NCBI RefSeq assembly: GCF_014337925.2
Contig: NZ_CP143423.1
Span: forward strand, 1,456,501-1,520,500
Origin: Roseobacter fucihabitans
GTDB lineage: Bacteria; Pseudomonadota; Alphaproteobacteria; Rhodobacterales; Rhodobacteraceae
Reading direction: 5' to 3'
Length of the DNA stretch: 64,000 nucleotides
The position numbers and the translations under genes were made by a program. The notes beneath the pieces are model-generated. The model had not been told where the DNA came from and searched no databases. It saw only the letters and a program-made list of their open reading frames with translations. Shown one piece after another: positions 19,827 through 28,213 of the stretch. Positions within the stretch are counted from its first letter, which is position 1, and the number at the start of each line of letters is the position of its first letter.

Positions 19827-20870
19827 ATGAAGATGAACAAGCTCGGACGGACCAGCATCGAGGTATCGCAATTCTGTCTGGGTTCGATGACGTGGGGGAC
19901 GCAAAATACCGCGGATGAGGCACATGCTCAAATTGATCGCGCAGTGGACGCTGGTATCAATTTCATCGACACCGCAGAGATGTATCCGGTCAATCCGATC
20001 AGCGAGGAAACAATCGGGCGCACCGAGCGAATCATAGGTCTGTGGTTTGAGCGCGACATGCGCAGAGATGAGGTGATCCTCGCCACAAAACACTCCGGTG
20101 AAGGGTTGTCTATCGTGCGGGACGGCGCGCCGATCTCATCAAAGACCATTGCGGATACGGTGGAAGGGTCCCTGCGCCGGTTGCGAACGGATTACATTGA
20201 TCTCTATCAGTTTCACTGGCCCAATCGGGGCAGTTACATGTTTCGCAAGAACTGGGATTTTGACCCTTCCGGGCAATTGATGCTGGACACGCAGGAGCAT
20301 ATGGAGGAGGCGCTTGATGCGCTTCAAAAAGAGGTGAAGCGCGGGACAATCCGCGCCTTTGGATTAAGCAATGAAAGTGCATGGGGCACCACCAAATGGC
20401 TGGAAACGGCCGAACGTATGGGCGGGCCTCGGGTCGCGTCGGTGCAGAACGAATATTCCTTGCTGTGCAGGTTGTATGATACGGATATGGCGGAGATGAG
20501 CCTTCAGGAAGAGGTGCAGCTTTTGGCGTTCTCACCCCTTGCAGCTGGTTTGTTAACGGGCAAATACCAGGGCGGCAAAGTGCCTGCCAAATCGCGCATG
20601 TCGCTGAGTGCGGACCTCGGCGGGCGCAGGACCCCGCGCGCTTTTGAGGCCGTGGCCGCATATCTGGATATTGCCAAACGCCACGGGCTCGACCCGACAC
20701 AGATGGCGCTGGCATGGTGCAAGACCCGTCCTTTCATGGGTTCCATCATCTTTGGCGCAACGACGATGGCGCAATTGGAAACCTGCCTCGGGGCGGTTGA
20801 TCTCGATTTGAGCGCAGACGTCATGGCCGAGATCGGTGCGGCGCATCGCCAGCACCCGATGCCGTATTGA
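19827..20870 (+). CDS. Aldo/keto reductase (Tas-like)
   Basis: The 347-residue NADPH-dependent oxidoreductase has the catalytic tetrad residues in place: Asp and Tyr in DTAEMYP, Lys in ATKHSGE and His in YQFHWPNRG. The N-terminus (KMNKLGRTSIEVSQFCLGSMTWGT) and the PISEETIGRTE loop match the Tas subfamily. The substrate is unknown. GAGAAAGG lies six bases before the ATG. Its last 50 bp overlap tail to tail with the end of the convergent GlxA-type regulator gene. Confidence 0.92.
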   Translation: MKMNKLGRTSIEVSQFCLGSMTWGTQNTADEAHAQIDRAVDAGINFIDTAEMYPVNPISEETIGRTERIIGLWFERDMRRDEVILATKHSGEGLSIVRDGAPISSKTIADTVEGSLRRLRTDYIDLYQFHWPNRGSYMFRKNWDFDPSGQLMLDTQEHMEEALDALQKEVKRGTIRAFGLSNESAWGTTKWLETAERMGGPRVASVQNEYSLLCRLYDTDMAEMSLQEEVQLLAFSPLAAGLLTGKYQGGKVPAKSRMSLSADLGGRRTPRAFEAVAAYLDIAKRHGLDPTQMALAWCKTRPFMGSIIFGATTMAQLETCLGAVDLDLSADVMAEIGAAHRQHPMPY

Positions 20871-21819
20871 GAGGCCCCTTGCTTGATCTGCGCCCGCGTG
20901 CCGAAGTGCCAAAACGCTGCCGATAGGCGCGTGCGAAACTCGACTGTGAACCGAACCCGGTGATCAAAGCGATGTCCTGCAAGGGCAACGCCGTCTGTGT
21001 CACAAGCCGGTCCGCCTCCACCAGGCGCAGCCCGAGATAGTATGATTGAGGTGTGACACGCAATCTGGCCTTGAACTGGAGTTGCAGCGCCCGCAGACTA
21101 AGCCCGAGACGACGGGCAATCATTGCGATCGGCACCGGATGTTCGAGGTTGGCCTGCATGATGTCCTGTGCCCGTGCCGTGAGCCCTGAATGGTCGCTCC
21201 CAAGGGGGCGTCGTCCCTGTGGCCTTGTGGGCAACTGGGCCGCATCATAGATGAAGCTCGCCGCGACACTCTCCGATAGATGCGTGCCGAAAAAACCGGC
21301 GATCAAGTGAAGCATCATCTCAAGCGCGGGTGCTGCACCGCCACTTGTGAGGCGGCTGCCATCGTCGACAAAACGCGCATCAACGGTGTCAACATTATGA
21401 AACTGTTGGCGAAAAGCGTCGAGGTCTTCCCAATGCGTGGTGGCGCGGTGACCGTCCAGCAAACCTGCACGTGCCATAATCCATGGGCCGCCGTCGATCC
21501 CGGCCACGTGGCGCGCCTGCGCGGACAGGCGGCGCAGGCTGGCGTGCAACCTGGGCGTGGCTTGCCGCGCCAGATCAAATCCGGCGACGATGATGAGCAA
21601 ATCGCAAGTGGTGACCAGGTGCAGCGGGGCGGCTGGTACGCACAACCCGCTGGTCAAAGTCACATCTGTTTCGCCGGGCGTTGCAAAGCACCACTGGAAA
21701 ACCGGTCTTTGGGCATGTCGATTGGCCGCGCGCATCGGATCGACGGTGGCGGCAAAGGAGAGCGTATTCGTTTCTTCGAGGACCAGAACGACTGCCTGAA
21801 TGATTTCTACGTTTTTCAT
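20821..21819 (-). CDS. GlxA-type AraC regulator of the carnitine operon (CdhR-like)
   Basis: The 332-residue regulator (start MKNVEIIQAVVLV) has an N-terminal DJ-1/PfpI-like amidase domain without catalytic function and a C-terminal AraC double helix-turn-helix (IAMIARRLGLSLRALQLQFK, then LQDIALITGFGSQSSFARAY). It is divergent from the carnitine catabolic genes, where CdhR, a carnitine-responsive activator of this family, is found in pseudomonads. The role is therefore inferred. A longer start at 21882 is possible but would leave only 14 bp to the divergent gene. Its 3' end overlaps the aldo/keto reductase gene. Confidence 0.85.
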   Translation of the reverse strand: MKNVEIIQAVVLVLEETNTLSFAATVDPMRAANRHAQRPVFQWCFATPGETDVTLTSGLCVPAAPLHLVTTCDLLIIVAGFDLARQATPRLHASLRRLSAQARHVAGIDGGPWIMARAGLLDGHRATTHWEDLDAFRQQFHNVDTVDARFVDDGSRLTSGGAAPALEMMLHLIAGFFGTHLSESVAASFIYDAAQLPTRPQGRRPLGSDHSGLTARAQDIMQANLEHPVPIAMIARRLGLSLRALQLQFKARLRVTPQSYYLGLRLVEADRLVTQTALPLQDIALITGFGSQSSFARAYRQRFGTSARGRRSSKGPLNTASGAGDAPHRSRP

Positions 21820-21896
21820 CAAGTGAGCTTCGTATTTTGAAAAGTCATGGCGCGTGTTTTGGGGCATCTTTGCGTTAACCACAAGGGAGATAGGAT

Positions 21897-22811
21897 ATGC
21901 CGCTGACCATGAGCCAAGAGGTTTTTATCACCTGCGCTGTGACAGGTTCCGGCGGCACGCAGGACCGCAGCCCGCATGTGCCGCGCTCGCCTAAGCAGAT
22001 TGCCGAAAGTGCGATTGCAGCGGCCAAGGCGGGGGCGGCCATCGTGCATTGCCATGTGCGCGATCCCGACACCGGCGCGCCGAGCCGCAAGCTGGCGTAT
22101 TACCGCGAAGTGACGGATCGTATTCGCGCGGCGGATGTGGATGTGGTGCTGAACCTGACGGCGGGCATGGGCGGGGACATGATTTTTGGCGATACCGAAA
22201 ACCCGCTCCCCCTGAAACACGAGGGAACCGATATGATCGGTGCCACGGCGCGGGTTGCGCATGTGGCGCAGTGTCTGCCGGAAATTTGCACGCTGGATTG
22301 TGGCACGATGAACTTTGCCGAAGCCGATTATGTCATGACGAATACGCCCGGTATGTTGCGCGCCATGGGGCGCATGATGACGGACCTTGGCGTGAAACCG
22401 GAGATCGAGGCCTTTGACACCGGGCATCTGTGGTATGCCAAGCAACTGGTGGAGGAGGGCGTTCTGAAGGCCCCGGCGCTGGTGCAATTGTGTATGGGGG
22501 TGCCTTGGGGCGCGCCCAATGATCTCAATACTTTTATGGCGATGGTGAACAACGTGCCGCCAGACTGGAATTTTTCGGCGTTTTCATTGGGGCGTAATCA
22601 GATGGCCTATGTCGCGGCGGCGGTTCTGGCGGGGGGGCATGTGCGCGTCGGACTGGAAGATAACCTATGGCTGGACAAGGGCGTTCTGGCCGAAAACTGG
22701 CAACTTGTGGAACGCGCGGGGACGATCATCGAAAACATGGGCGCGCGCGTTATGAACGCTGGCGAGGTGCGCGCGAAACTGGGATTGCTCAAACGAGCAC
22801 GCCCCGCGTGA
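21897..22811 (+). CDS. cdhC: 3-dehydrocarnitine cleavage enzyme (BKACE family)
   Basis: The 304-residue protein belongs to the beta-keto acid cleavage enzyme family, zinc-dependent TIM barrels that react a beta-keto acid with acetyl-CoA. The zinc-binding motif VHCHVRD is near residue 50, and further family segments are LNLTAGMG, CTLDCGTMNF and the LCMGVPWGAP loop. In this operon the likely substrate is 3-dehydrocarnitine, giving betainyl-CoA and acetoacetate. AAGGGAGATAGG precedes the ATG. It starts a tightly packed operon: the next gene begins inside its stop codon. Confidence 0.9.
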   Translation: MPLTMSQEVFITCAVTGSGGTQDRSPHVPRSPKQIAESAIAAAKAGAAIVHCHVRDPDTGAPSRKLAYYREVTDRIRAADVDVVLNLTAGMGGDMIFGDTENPLPLKHEGTDMIGATARVAHVAQCLPEICTLDCGTMNFAEADYVMTNTPGMLRAMGRMMTDLGVKPEIEAFDTGHLWYAKQLVEEGVLKAPALVQLCMGVPWGAPNDLNTFMAMVNNVPPDWNFSAFSLGRNQMAYVAAAVLAGGHVRVGLEDNLWLDKGVLAENWQLVERAGTIIENMGARVMNAGEVRAKLGLLKRARPA

Positions 22812-23323
22812 GCTCTGCGAAGCTGCCTTTTGCACGGCTTAGCGCGGTCGTGGCCCTTGCCATGATCGGTGCCTGTATGCCGTTTGGGGAAGCCAGGGAC
22901 GGGATTTATCGCGACGTGAGCGTGCCAATCGGGGCCACGACGCGCTTTGACACAGCGCAGTTCGCCGGGGAGTGGTTCATTGTCGCCCGGTTCGGCGAGA
23001 CGCCAGAGGGCCGGGTGGTTTTCACACAAAGCCCCGCAAGAAATGCGCTGTCGCTCGCGAGTGACGTGATCCCCGAGCGGGCAGGAACATATGAAATTAC
23101 CCGCGCGGGTGTGTTGGAAAGCCCGCGCGCGCCCGGCGATACGCTGATTGTCATGTGGGTTGATGAAGGGTTCCGGACTGCGGCAATCGGCACCGGGGAG
23201 GGTGATTTTGGTGTCATCCTGAACAGACAGGGTGCCGCGCCGGCTGACCGTTTGGAGGCCGCGGTGGAGGTCTTGGATTTTTACGGCTGGGACACCAGCC
23301 AATTGAAAGGAGCACAGCCATGA
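22808..23323 (+). CDS. Lipocalin-family lipoprotein in the carnitine operon
   Basis: The 171-residue protein starts with GTG overlapping the previous stop (GTGA). An N-terminal signal (LSAVVALAMIGAC) with a lipobox-like IGAC suggests a lipoprotein. The mature part has lipocalin features: FAGEWFIVARFGET near residue 58 and MWVDEGFRTAAIGT near the C-terminal strands. Lipocalins bind small hydrophobic ligands; why one sits in a carnitine operon is unclear, though acylcarnitine binding is conceivable. It overlaps the next gene by ATGA, so the four genes are surely co-transcribed. Confidence 0.8.
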   Translation: MSSAKLPFARLSAVVALAMIGACMPFGEARDGIYRDVSVPIGATTRFDTAQFAGEWFIVARFGETPEGRVVFTQSPARNALSLASDVIPERAGTYEITRAGVLESPRAPGDTLIVMWVDEGFRTAAIGTGEGDFGVILNRQGAAPADRLEAAVEVLDFYGWDTSQLKGAQP

Positions 23324-24795
23324 CGCAGACGGCTGCAATAATCGGCGGTGGTGTGATCGGGGGCGGATGGGCCGCGCGGTTCCTGCTCAATGGTTGGGAT
23401 GTGCGGGTTTTTGACCCTGACCCGGAGGCCGCGCGCAAGATCGGCGATGTTTTGGCGAATGCGCGCCGGTCCTTGCCGGGTCTGCTGGATGTGGCGCTGC
23501 CGCCTGAGGGGCAATTGAGTTTTCATGACACCATCGCTGAGGCGGTGACGGGGGCGATCTGGATACAGGAGAGCGTGCCCGAAAGGTTGCAGATCAAGCA
23601 CGACAGTTTCGCCGCGATCCAGCGGGCTTGTGATCCGCGTGCCGTTATTGGATCCTCCACATCGGGCTTCAAGCCGTCGCAGCTCCAGCAGAACGCGCAA
23701 GATCGCGGGCAAATCCTGGTCTGTCATCCTTTCAACCCGGTTTATCTGTTACCCTTGGTCGAGGTCGTGAGCACGGCGCAGAACCCATCAGAGCTTATCG
23801 AGACTGCCAAGGGTATTTTATCGCGCGTTGGGATGCATCCGTTGCACCTGAAAAAGGAGATCGACGCGCATGTCGCGGATCGTTTCCTGGAGGCCGTGTG
23901 GCGCGAGGCACTCTGGTTGGTCAAGGACGGGATCGCAACAACTGAGGAGATCGATGACGCGATCCGTTATGGGTTCGGTATCCGCTGGGCGCAGATGGGG
24001 CTGTTTGAAACCTACCGCGTTGCGGGGGGCGAGGCGGGCATGAAGCATTTCATGGCGCAATTCGGTCCGGCGCTGCAATGGCCCTGGACCAAATTGATGG
24101 ATGTGCCCGAGTTCACGGAGGAATTGGTCGATCTGATCGCAGGGCAGTCGGATGCGCAATCAGGACATCACACGATCCGCGAATTGGAACGTATCCGCGA
24201 CAATAACCTCGTAGCGATGATGCGCGCGCTCAAGACGCAGGATTGGGGCGCGGGCGCGCTGCTGGGCGCGCAGGAAAAGGCGATCCGTCAGGGCTCGGAA
24301 CTGGGGCAAACGGCTGGCGACATCCGCGACCCTGCCGCACCTGTTTTGACGGTGCACCGCGCCGTGCCGCTGGATTGGACCGATTACAATGGGCATATGA
24401 ATGAGGCGAAATACCTTCAGGCCTTTGGGGACGCGACGGACCGTTTCATGGAACTGATCGGATGCGATGCGGCCTATATCGCCTCGGGCGGCAGTTATTT
24501 CACCGCCGAGACGCATATCCGTCACATCGATGAGGTGAACGCCGGTGCTCTCATCGAGATCCGCACACGCGTGCTGGGCGGGGGGGGCAAAAAGATGCAC
24601 CTGTGGCATGAGATGTATGAGGGCGCGCGATTGCTGGCCACGGGCGAACATTTCCTGCTGCACGTCAGCCTTGAGACTCGCCGCGCGTGCGACGCCAGCC
24701 CGGCCCTTGACGCGGCCCTGCGCCGGTTTGCGGACGCCCAAGCCGATCTGTCCCCCCCGGACGGTGCGGGTCGCAGTATTGGTGCGCCGCGATGA
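23320..24795 (+). CDS. Carnitine 3-dehydrogenase fused to a betainyl-CoA thioesterase
   Basis: The 491-residue protein is a fusion. Residues 1-320 form an L-carnitine dehydrogenase of the 3-hydroxyacyl-CoA dehydrogenase superfamily: Rossmann motif IIGGGVIGGGW, active-site segment CHPFNPVYLLPLVE and the dimer helix domain. Residues 345-491 form a hotdog thioesterase of the 4HBT type (LDWTDYNGHMNEAKYLQ). In pseudomonads these are separate proteins, CdhA and CdhB, which oxidise carnitine to 3-dehydrocarnitine and hydrolyse betainyl-CoA to glycine betaine. Fusion joins the first and last steps, with the cleavage enzyme encoded upstream. The start overlaps the lipocalin stop and the stop overlaps the SDR start. 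Confidence 0.92.
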   Translation: MTQTAAIIGGGVIGGGWAARFLLNGWDVRVFDPDPEAARKIGDVLANARRSLPGLLDVALPPEGQLSFHDTIAEAVTGAIWIQESVPERLQIKHDSFAAIQRACDPRAVIGSSTSGFKPSQLQQNAQDRGQILVCHPFNPVYLLPLVEVVSTAQNPSELIETAKGILSRVGMHPLHLKKEIDAHVADRFLEAVWREALWLVKDGIATTEEIDDAIRYGFGIRWAQMGLFETYRVAGGEAGMKHFMAQFGPALQWPWTKLMDVPEFTEELVDLIAGQSDAQSGHHTIRELERIRDNNLVAMMRALKTQDWGAGALLGAQEKAIRQGSELGQTAGDIRDPAAPVLTVHRAVPLDWTDYNGHMNEAKYLQAFGDATDRFMELIGCDAAYIASGGSYFTAETHIRHIDEVNAGALIEIRTRVLGGGGKKMHLWHEMYEGARLLATGEHFLLHVSLETRRACDASPALDAALRRFADAQADLSPPDGAGRSIGAPR

Positions 24796-25538
24796 AAACC
24801 GTTCTGATCACGGCGGGCGGGGCGGGGATTGGGCGCGCCATGGGGGAGGCCTTTGCCGCCCAAGGGTATCAGGTCTGGGTCACGGATGTGGATGAAGACG
24901 CCCTTGCGGAATGCCCCGATGGCTGGCACCGGCACGCTTGTGATGTCACTGATGAGAAAGCGTTGCACACCGTGATTTCGGGCATGCCAGGGTTGGACGT
25001 CTTATGCGCCAATGCCGGGACCGCGGGACCAACCGCGCGGATCGAAGACATCACCCTTGAGGAGTGGCGCAGCTGTGTGTCGGTCAATCTGGAGGGCGCA
25101 TTTCTGGCCGCCAAACACGCCACGCCAAAGATGAAAACGGCCGGGCAGGGCGCGATCATTGTGACCTCCTCGACGGCGGGTCTTTATGGCTATCCCAACC
25201 GCGCGCCCTACAGTTCGGCCAAATGGGCGGTGATCGGGTTGATGAAGACCCTCGCCATGGAGCTTGGACCTTTTGGTATCCGTGCCAATGCGATCTGTCC
25301 CGGTGCCGTCGAAGGGGCGCGCATGGAAACCGTCCTGGCGCGCGAGGCCGAGGCCAAGGGCATGACGCGGGACGCGGTTTATCACGGCTACGCGCGCGGC
25401 ACCTCGATGCAACGTTTTGTGGAGGTCACAGACATCGCGAATATGGCGGTGTTTCTGGGCTCGGATGCGGCCCGATTGGTGTCGGGTCAGGTCATTGCCG
25501 TGGATGGGCATACGGAAAACCCCGATCCGAAACTCTGA
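24792..25538 (+). CDS. SDR family oxidoreductase
   Basis: The 248-residue classical short-chain dehydrogenase has the cofactor motif ITAGGAGIGRAMG, an Asp at the end of the second strand (TDVDED, favouring NAD), NAG (CANAG), the Ser of VTSSTAG and YSSAK as the catalytic Tyr and Lys. It overlaps the carnitine dehydrogenase gene by ATGA and so belongs to the operon. A role on a carnitine-related hydroxy or keto intermediate, or on the acetoacetate product, is plausible but not shown. Confidence 0.88.
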   Translation: MKTVLITAGGAGIGRAMGEAFAAQGYQVWVTDVDEDALAECPDGWHRHACDVTDEKALHTVISGMPGLDVLCANAGTAGPTARIEDITLEEWRSCVSVNLEGAFLAAKHATPKMKTAGQGAIIVTSSTAGLYGYPNRAPYSSAKWAVIGLMKTLAMELGPFGIRANAICPGAVEGARMETVLAREAEAKGMTRDAVYHGYARGTSMQRFVEVTDIANMAVFLGSDAARLVSGQVIAVDGHTENPDPKL

Positions 25539-25582
25539 TCTTTGCCTCTGGCGATGATCCGGGATTTGCGCCATGAGGGAGC

Positions 25583-26500
25583 ATGAATTTTCCGATGCCC
25601 GACCTTTGGCTGCTTGTCACCTTTGCGGCGGCGATCTTCCAAACCCTGCGTTTCATGCTTCAAAAGATGCTGGCGACGGCCACGCTGTCTCCCACCGGGG
25701 CGACTTTCGCGCGGTTTTTGTACTCGGCACCGCTGGTCGCGCTGATCGTCGCGATCTATCTGCTGCGCACCGACCAGACCCTGCCGCCCCTGACGGCGCA
25801 ATTCTGGGGCTACGCGCTCAGTGGCGGGCTGGCGCAGATCATCGCCACCATCTGCGTCGTGACCCTGTTTAAATCGCGCAATTTCATTGTTGGCGTGACC
25901 CTGATGAAGACCGAAGTGATCCTGTCGGTGGTCATTGGTCTGATGCTGCTGGGCGAAGGGGTGAGCTGGCCCGCTTTCGGCGCAATTGCGCTCGGCTTGG
26001 GGGGTGTTCTCTTGCTGTCCACGCCCCCGGATGTGGTCGGCTGGCGCTGGCAGGACATGTGGAACCGGGGCGTTGGTTTGGGTCTGGCATCCGGGACGCT
26101 ATTTGCGGTTTCCGCAGTGTCTTATCGCGGTGCATCGCTGGAAATCCTGCATGATGATCCTCTGTTGCGGGCAGGGGTCACATTGTCCGTGGTTACAGGC
26201 GCGCAAATGATTGCCATGGCCGCCTGGCTTCTGTGGCGCGATGCCCCACAGATCCGCGCTGTCTGGGCCGCGCGGCGCGTTGCGGGATGGATTGGCCTGT
26301 TGTCGATGGCCGGATCCTACGGCTGGTTTCTTGCTTTTACGCTGCAAACCGCGGCCTACGTCAAGGCCGTCGGGCAGGTGGAACTTGTCTTCAGCCTGCT
26401 TGCATCCGTGCTGTTTTTTCGCGAAAAACCCAGCCTGCGCGAGCTTGCCGGTGTTTCGGTTTTATGTCTTTCGATCCTGACCTTGGTTCTGCTGATCTAA
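25583..26500 (+). CDS. DMT superfamily (EamA) transporter
   Basis: The 305-residue membrane protein has ten hydrophobic helices in two EamA repeats, with the typical Glu-containing helix in each half (KTEVILSVVIGLMLLGE and GQVELVFSLLASVLFF). It begins 44 bp after the SDR gene in the same direction, with GAGGGAG before its ATG, so it may close the carnitine operon as an exporter or importer of an intermediate. The substrate is unknown. Confidence 0.87.
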   Translation: MNFPMPDLWLLVTFAAAIFQTLRFMLQKMLATATLSPTGATFARFLYSAPLVALIVAIYLLRTDQTLPPLTAQFWGYALSGGLAQIIATICVVTLFKSRNFIVGVTLMKTEVILSVVIGLMLLGEGVSWPAFGAIALGLGGVLLLSTPPDVVGWRWQDMWNRGVGLGLASGTLFAVSAVSYRGASLEILHDDPLLRAGVTLSVVTGAQMIAMAAWLLWRDAPQIRAVWAARRVAGWIGLLSMAGSYGWFLAFTLQTAAYVKAVGQVELVFSLLASVLFFREKPSLRELAGVSVLCLSILTLVLLI

Positions 26501-26546
26501 GCGATTTGGCTTGATCTGAGCGCCAATATCCAAAGCCATGCATCGG

Positions 26547-27254
26547 TCATACGGGAATGGGTTTTCCATATAGACGCAGAAACAGGCTCTCTTCATCGTT
26601 ATTCTTGAAGAACGGGACGCTGTCGGGCGCATTCTTTTGCTTAAGCCGTCCTTCGATCTCGGCGAGAACCACTTCCGTAATGAAGGGCATGTCAAAGCTG
26701 CGCGCGTCCTTTAAAGCCACCCATTGCAGGTGGGATAGCTCATCACTTGCCGCCGAAAAATCATCCAGCGGTGTGCAGATGTGCTCCGCCTCGACGAGGA
26801 AAAACCGCGCATCAAACCGCCGCGGTCGTCCCGGCGGCGTTATGGCGCGAAAAACGAATTGCAACTCCGACGCGGCAGGCAGATGCCCGGTCCGCGCAAA
26901 ACCCTCCCAATCCGAGGGGATTGCAGATGTCCACTGTCCGGCTTTACCCAGCACGAGCCCTGTTTCTTCCCATAACTCGCGGATTGCTGCCACAGGGAGA
27001 GCGTGAGAGAGGTCCAGGCGCGCATCCTCCGCCAGGCGACGCGCACAGGGCTGCGTCAAAGGGTGCGCCAACGGGATATTGGCATCACTGTGGTCAACCG
27101 CGCCGCCGGGAAAGACGAATTTATTTGGCATGAAAGCGGCCTTCGCCCCGCGTTGCCCCATCAAAATATGCGGATCACGGTCACGATCACGCAAGATAAT
27201 AACGCTCGCAGCATCGCGAATGGCGGTTTTATCGACCGTATCATTTTTGGTCAT
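26547..27254 (-). CDS. NUDIX hydrolase
   Basis: The 235-residue protein has an extended NUDIX domain. The Nudix box is split by family-typical insertions: PGGAVD early, then AAIRELWEETGLVLG with the metal-binding Glu residues. The layout resembles the larger, RNA-associated or CoA/ADP-ribose type hydrolases; the substrate cannot be told. Its start lies 23 bp after the stop of the co-directional DUF983 gene. Confidence 0.87.
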   Translation of the reverse strand: MTKNDTVDKTAIRDAASVIILRDRDRDPHILMGQRGAKAAFMPNKFVFPGGAVDHSDANIPLAHPLTQPCARRLAEDARLDLSHALPVAAIRELWEETGLVLGKAGQWTSAIPSDWEGFARTGHLPAASELQFVFRAITPPGRPRRFDARFFLVEAEHICTPLDDFSAASDELSHLQWVALKDARSFDMPFITEVVLAEIEGRLKQKNAPDSVPFFKNNDEESLFLRLYGKPIPV

Positions 27255-27277
27255 TTTTTACCCCTTTGTGATCCAGA

Positions 27278-27736
27278 TCAAGGGGTTGGGGCGTCATGTT
27301 CCCCAAATCCACCCATGCCGCGCGCCCATTGATATCCGACGATGGCCCCTTTGAGCCGCGGCAACAGATAAAGCGACAGGCCAACGCAGCCAACCGAAAA
27401 AACTGTAAATAGGGTCAGCGGTTCGGGGCGCCAGGTCACAAAGACCAGATGCAGCAGAGGGGCCATCAGATGCCCGACGATCAGAATTGTAAGATAGGCG
27501 GGGCCATCATCTGCGCGGTGATGATGCAGATCGAGGCGGCACACTGAACATGTGTCGTTCACCTTGAGATAGGATTTAAGCAACGGGCCGCTGCCACAAT
27601 GCGGACATTTGCGTCGCCACCCGCGCATCATGGCGCGTTTTGTGTCCCGGGGAGGGTGCTGCGATGTGCTCTGGGCATCGGCACTTGTGGCGGGCGCATG
27701 GATCAATCCGGGCTCTTGGTGCGTGGCATCGCTCAT
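27278..27736 (-). CDS. DUF983 family membrane protein
   Basis: The 152-residue protein (start MSDATHQEPG) has a basic N-terminus, a zinc-ribbon-like pair CPHCGSGPLL and CSVCRLDLHHH, the signature DDGPAYLTI and two membrane helices. DUF983 proteins are conserved in alphaproteobacteria and have no established function. It is followed at 23 bp by the NUDIX gene, probably one transcript. A longer reading to 27865 lacks family similarity and is not used. Confidence 0.86.
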   Translation of the reverse strand: MSDATHQEPGLIHAPATSADAQSTSQHPPRDTKRAMMRGWRRKCPHCGSGPLLKSYLKVNDTCSVCRLDLHHHRADDGPAYLTILIVGHLMAPLLHLVFVTWRPEPLTLFTVFSVGCVGLSLYLLPRLKGAIVGYQWARGMGGFGEHDAPTP

Positions 27737-28213
27737 CGCGCAGTTCCTTCTTTGGAACTTCTCTGCGCCATTCTGATCAAAATGGAAAGCTTTGTGGGCG
27801 TCGCTGCGGCGGGATGTCGCGAAAACATGCTTAAAATGCGCGCCTTTTTCTACCCGTCCAGCCATGGGCAGAGGGGAGGGCGCAAGCCCCGTCGTTTGAT
27901 AAATGCGACGTATTTTGGGCCGGCGGTCCGTTGTTCGCCTGTTCTGTGACGTGTGAGTGGGTAAGCACTGCTCTTTATAGCCGTCATGGTCACTGGCTTT
28001 CCCCGGAAGATAAGGTTCAAGACGGGCTCACAAACAATCACGCCCACAAAACGTGCCACAGTCGTTCAGGCCTCCATTTGAAGCAGACATTGGCGGCTCA
28101 GGGCATCCTGCGGGGTCATAGGCTTTGGAATGACCAGAACGAGAGACACGACCCCACGCGGGCTTTCCATTCCGCGCGGGGCTGGTCAATTGATGGTTTT
28201 GTGCTGGAGTCGA
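27737..28213. other. Intergenic region, no gene recognised
   Basis: About 480 bp separate the starts and stops of the flanking minus-strand genes. Short open frames on both strands do not resemble known proteins. It should hold the promoter of the DUF983-NUDIX pair near 27740-27800. Confidence 0.45.
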
